Source: Bacteroidales bacterium (GTDB lineage Bacteria > Bacteroidota > Bacteroidia > Bacteroidales > GCA-2711565). Taken from it: 7,945 nucleotides of DNA. Each line of letters begins with the position of its first letter. Position 1 is the stretch's first letter. The notes below the pieces were generated by a model. It was given only the letters and a program-made list of their open reading frames with translations, was not told the DNA's origin and searched no databases. The position numbers and the translations under genes are program-made. Below are positions 5,244 to 7,945 of the stretch, piece by piece. The DNA lies in contig JAOZUV010000084.1 in assembly GCA_029938505.1 (NCBI GenBank), positions 1 to 7,945 of the forward strand, given 5' to 3'.

Positions 5244-7719
5244 AATTTACCTCCTTTAATGTATCAAACAAAGTTAAGATATTTCCTTCTCTTTCTATTT
5301 TTTGTAAATATTTAACACCATCTTTAAAATAGTCTGGATTTAATTCACTTGCTTGAGCTTTCCGACCGAGTTTTAATGCTATATATGGCACTGTCATTAT
5401 TCCAGCAAAAGGATCAAAAACAACATCGTTTTTATTAGTGTATCTTGTTATGATTCTTTCCACTATATCTATCTGCAAAGGACAAATATGCATATTTTGA
5501 TTTCTACGTTTCTGGCTGCTATTCAGAGTGTTCATTCTGTTTATATCCGACCATACATCATAGTGTTTACTGTTTGGTGCAATACTCATAAATGTAGCAG
5601 GGAGTTTTCCTTTAATATCTACCTTTTCACCTATTTCAACATGGTTTTTATAATTATATAAACTATTCAAATCATCTTTTTTAAACTCTTTTACAAAATC
5701 ACCAGCATTTAATTCTTCTGGGTTCAACAAGCGATCTCCTGAACTTCTCCAGAACGAATGAGCATCAATCTGCCATTTAGCACGTGTATATTCTTCTTTG
5801 GTTTTATTTATAGGATCATCTGCATACCCTCTTGTCCTGTCGGTTTGTGGTTTTCTAAATAGTAAAATATACTCAGGAGAACCGACTCCCATTTTTGACC
5901 CATCTTTGCATTGCTCTGTCCACCCAAGTCTATATGTTTGATTATTTTCTCTTACAACATCTGTAACAACTGTGATCATACCCATATAATCAAACCCATG
6001 TTGCATTGAATGAAATAAACATTCTGCATGAAAGGGTGATACTGTCGGCATCCCTTTGCCAGTAACATTACCAAAAAGGATACGGTCCTTAACATGACAA
6101 GCATATATCCTTCCTGGTTTTAAAACCCGTAATAAATCAGGTGTTAAATAATCCATCTGTTCCCAAAAATGGTTATTTCCTTCTGTATGTCCAAAATCAT
6201 TATAACTTGGTGTGTATTCATAATGATTTGCAAAAGGTATCGATGTATGAATAAGATCAATTGAATTATCAGCCATTCTTTTACACTCTTGAACACAATC
6301 ATTATTAGCTACTATAAAATTTTTACCAGCTACCTCTTGCCTTTTTATTCCCATTGATCTCGTCAATTCACTTTCCTTCCCAGTTAAAGATAATCCGTAT
6401 TGTTTGATTAATTTTGTCATTTTATCTACCATAACATCGTGCCGCACCCACTTATCTTTTAATATTTTTAAAATACTGATTTCTGATTCTGCATAAATAA
6501 TATGTATTTCACATTCTTTTGTTTGTAGAAATCTATAAATTCTATGAATTGCTTGAATAAAATCATTAAACTTAAATCCAATTCCTAAAAAAACAGCTTT
6601 GTTACAATATCTTTGAAAATTACAACCAGAACCAGATAATATAGGTTTTGTGGCTAAATATTGGTATTTCCCATTTGAAAAATCAATTATCTTTTGTTCA
6701 CGAATATCTAAATTTTGAGAACCGAACACTTCATTGACAATAGGTAATGCTTTTTTTATAGCATGTCTTTCTATCTCTTGGTCATGCCATATAATATAAT
6801 GTGATGGATCATTTTTTATTATTTCCATCATTTTTGATATTCTTTGTGGTAAACTACTTTTTTTTTCGTGTGACGCAGCTTGAAGCGATAAAGATGAATC
6901 GCCAAAAGCCAATATTTGACCATCTTTTTTATCAATCCTTTCAATATCACCTGCAGCTACTTGGTGGTAGTGAATATTTAATTTAGGTAAGTCATATCCA
7001 GTATCAGGATATCCAATATCTGATGGTTTTTGTAAAAATATCGCCCATGTTGAAAGCCATAACCAGAATTCTTTTTCTTTATGAGGGTGTATTTGGAGAT
7101 TGCCAGCTTTTTGAGAATCTCTTTTAAAAAACCTTGTGAGAGCTGCCCCTGTGTCCATAACACCAAGAAAACCACCGTAATGTATTAATTCTTTATACCT
7201 GTTTGGTGAGGGAGTAGCGGTTGCAACAAACCTATATTTAACAGATTGAAATAAAGTTAAAAATGTTTGAAATGTTTTAGAGCCATATGATCTTAAAACT
7301 GACGCTTCATCTAAACTGCAAGCATTAAACTTATTAATATTTAATTTGCCATCTCTGACAGATTCATAGTTTGTGATATATAAACCATCTTCTTTTAACT
7401 CTTCAGTTTTTCTTATAAATCTGATTTTTATATTAAGTTTTTTTGAATCAATTTTGAACTCTTGTCGAACTCCAAGAGGTGCAATTATTAACTGTTTACC
7501 TTTTTCTTTTTTATTTATTATTCTTAAACATTCAAGTTGCATAAATGATTTACCTAAACCAAAAGCTGCAAAAATAGCTCTCCTACCCCCATGTAATGCC
7601 CATTCAACAATATCTTTTTGATGTGGTTTGAGCATGGGATTAATTTCATTTTGATTGATTTTAAATCCATTATTTTGGCTTAACGCAATCTTATTTTTTA
7701 GAAATTCAGAATACTTCAA
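5236..7719 (-). CDS. Fused SF2 helicase and beta-type DNA methyltransferase, 827 aa
   Basis: The N-terminal half is a SNF2/DEAD-like ATPase: PHQKDIVEWAL (32-42), Walker A AAFGLGKS (51-58), DExx motif LDEAS (136-140), motif III ATATPSPN (166-173), a C-lobe motif LATKPILSGSGCNFQ (355-369) and QAIHRIYRF (389-397). The C-terminal half is an amino-methyltransferase in beta order: motif IV region DLIHTSIPFANHYEY (488-502), a central block with likely target recognition (about 520-740), then ICPLQIDIVERII (745-757) and the SAM-binding DPFAG (769-773). Motif IV is TSIPF rather than SPPY. I recall closely related fused proteins in phages. It probably modifies phage DNA while translocating; antirestriction is possible. 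No nuclease domain is seen. The start is TTG 7719 with AGGAGG (7725-7730) at 5 nt; an in-frame TAG at 7732-7734 excludes a longer start. Confidence 0.92.
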   Translation of the reverse strand: MKYSEFLKNKIALSQNNGFKINQNEINPMLKPHQKDIVEWALHGGRRAIFAAFGLGKSFMQLECLRIINKKEKGKQLIIAPLGVRQEFKIDSKKLNIKIRFIRKTEELKEDGLYITNYESVRDGKLNINKFNACSLDEASVLRSYGSKTFQTFLTLFQSVKYRFVATATPSPNRYKELIHYGGFLGVMDTGAALTRFFKRDSQKAGNLQIHPHKEKEFWLWLSTWAIFLQKPSDIGYPDTGYDLPKLNIHYHQVAAGDIERIDKKDGQILAFGDSSLSLQAASHEKKSSLPQRISKMMEIIKNDPSHYIIWHDQEIERHAIKKALPIVNEVFGSQNLDIREQKIIDFSNGKYQYLATKPILSGSGCNFQRYCNKAVFLGIGFKFNDFIQAIHRIYRFLQTKECEIHIIYAESEISILKILKDKWVRHDVMVDKMTKLIKQYGLSLTGKESELTRSMGIKRQEVAGKNFIVANNDCVQECKRMADNSIDLIHTSIPFANHYEYTPSYNDFGHTEGNNHFWEQMDYLTPDLLRVLKPGRIYACHVKDRILFGNVTGKGMPTVSPFHAECLFHSMQHGFDYMGMITVVTDVVRENNQTYRLGWTEQCKDGSKMGVGSPEYILLFRKPQTDRTRGYADDPINKTKEEYTRAKWQIDAHSFWRSSGDRLLNPEELNAGDFVKEFKKDDLNSLYNYKNHVEIGEKVDIKGKLPATFMSIAPNSKHYDVWSDINRMNTLNSSQKRRNQNMHICPLQIDIVERIITRYTNKNDVVFDPFAGIMTVPYIALKLGRKAQASELNPDYFKDGVKYLQKIEREGNILTLFDTLKEVNYD

Positions 7720-7724
7720 AATAA

Positions 7725-7730
7725 CCTCCT
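7725..7730 (-). promoter_or_regulatory. Ribosome binding site fixing the TTG start of the fusion gene
   Basis: AGGAGG on the minus strand lies 5 nt before TTG 7719. The first in-frame ATG (codon 29) has no ribosome site, so the rare TTG is the supported start. Confidence 0.85.
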
Positions 7731-7741
7731 GCTAAGATTAG

Positions 7742-7775
7742 CTGCAATTAAAGGTGTGTGGCAGGCTTATTGCAG
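7742..7775. repeat. Inverted repeat CTGCAAT...ATTGCAG in the leader
   Basis: CTGCAAT (7742-7748) and ATTGCAG (7769-7775) are perfect 7-bp complements 20 nt apart. The right arm overlaps the tighter operator-like repeat at 7765-7783, so in RNA only one helix could form at a time. Confidence 0.6.
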
Positions 7776-7810
7776 TGATAAGCTTTTCGATCGCTAAATC
7801 TATCCACACA
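7755..7810 (-). promoter_or_regulatory. Possible leader stem enclosing the operator-like repeat
   Basis: TGTGTGG (7755-7761) and CCACACA (7804-7810) pair over 7 bp and enclose the repeat at 7765-7783. The 5' arm of this stem in the minus-strand RNA coincides with the predicted transcript start, so complete pairing depends on the exact start base. RNA function is unproven. Confidence 0.35.
7765..7783. promoter_or_regulatory. Operator-like inverted repeat GCTTAT-N7-ATAAGC
   Basis: GCTTAT (7765-7770) and ATAAGC (7778-7783) are a perfect 6-bp inverted repeat around 7 nt. The 19-bp length is typical of dimeric phage repressor sites. It lies in the divergent region, downstream of the promoter start and upstream of the TTG gene. 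Confidence 0.5.
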
Positions 7811-7814
7811 TAAA

Positions 7815-7848
7815 ATTATACCATTACCTATATATAAACTAAAGTCAA
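7815..7848 (-). promoter_or_regulatory. Extended -10 promoter for the helicase-methyltransferase operon
   Basis: On the minus strand a perfect TATAAT (7815-7820) is preceded by TGG (7821-7823), the extended -10 form that can work without a good -35. A TTGACT is present at 7843-7848, but its 22-nt spacing is too long for a standard -35. The start site would be near 7808, leaving a leader of about 90 nt. Confidence 0.65.
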
Positions 7849-7850
7849 CT

Positions 7851-7889
7851 ACTTTTAAAAAGTTAAACCTGGAATTGACACCCTTAACT
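7851..7889. promoter_or_regulatory. Cluster of short palindromes between the divergent genes
   Basis: ACTTTT-A-AAAAGT (7851-7863) is a perfect small palindrome, and AGTTAA (7861-7866) is mirrored by TTAACT (7884-7889). A TTGACA (7875-7880) on the plus strand lies between them. These may be repressor or activator sites for the right-edge gene; no good -10 accompanies the TTGACA at normal spacing. Confidence 0.35.
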
Positions 7890-7939
7890 CTTGCGGCAGG
7901 GTATCTTGTTGGGACTTCCCAGGCAGCCCGGAGGAACCC

Positions 7940-7945
7940 ATGAAA
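7940..7945 (+). CDS. Start of a plus-strand gene running off the right edge (partial)
   Basis: ATG at 7940-7942 follows GGAGGA (7930-7935) with ideal spacing, and only two codons (Met-Lys) are inside the window. It would be divergent from the helicase-methyltransferase operon across a 220-bp control region. The approach sequence (7890-7939) is visibly richer in G and C than the rest of the gap. The product cannot be guessed. Confidence 0.5.

Noticed and set aside
7875..7907. Plus-strand promoter TTGACA ... TATCTT for the right-edge gene
   Set aside because: The -35 is perfect but the spacing to the only -10-like hexamer is 21 nt, too long for a standard promoter.
1..7945. CRISPR array, tRNA, rRNA or insertion sequence
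   Set aside because: No regularly spaced repeats, cloverleaf-like segments, rRNA stretches, transposase motifs or terminal repeats were seen.

Overview
The window looks like the replication and early-gene region of a tailed bacteriophage or prophage. It is AT-rich, tightly packed and full of small overlapping genes. The anchors are a DnaB-family replicative helicase (2463-3770, minus), a Lin1244/Lin1753-type (DUF4373-like) replication-initiator gene that overlaps it by 4 nt, and an 827-residue fusion of an SF2 helicase and a DNA methyltransferase of a type I know from phage genomes. No structural, lysis or integrase gene is present, so temperate versus lytic cannot be decided. The host cannot be named. 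Strong AGGAGG ribosome sites and the kinship of the fusion protein suggest a proteobacterial or Desulfobacterota-like host, but that is inference.

Layout. (1) Positions 1-791, plus strand: the tail of a gene running in from the left, then three small tightly spaced genes of unknown function, the last encoding a 39-residue, very acidic peptide. A terminator hairpin at 799-831 separates them from the convergent minus-strand genes. (2) Positions 857-4710, minus strand: a nine-gene replication operon read right to left from a good sigma70-type promoter (4745-4773). In transcription order: a 38-aa zinc ribbon, the replication initiator, DnaB helicase, a 65-aa Rmf/CrpP-like protein, a GTG-started 50-aa Cys-rich protein, a 113-aa unknown, a 54-aa Lys/Glu-rich helix, a 99-aa SSB-like protein ending in a canonical SSB tail, and a 122-aa PD-(D/E)XK-like nuclease relative. 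(3) Positions 4820-7719, minus strand: a two-gene operon of the helicase-methyltransferase fusion (TTG start) and a nucleoside 2-deoxyribosyltransferase-like gene overlapping it by 8 nt, ended by a 14-bp hairpin at 4820-4884. (4) Positions 7720-7939: a divergent control region with an extended -10 promoter, an operator-like inverted repeat and mutually exclusive helices in the leader. A new plus-strand gene starts at 7940 and runs off the right edge.

The initiator would act at an origin not identified here and DnaB would unwind the fork. The SSB-like protein probably coats single strands and recruits partners through its tail. The helicase-methyltransferase probably modifies phage DNA, for protection or timing, beside an enzyme of nucleoside or base chemistry. 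Three tiny genes (2104-2256, 1585-1749, 4594-4710) and the acidic one (672-791) are real-looking but short enough to be missed by usual length cut-offs; they were read directly from the sequence.
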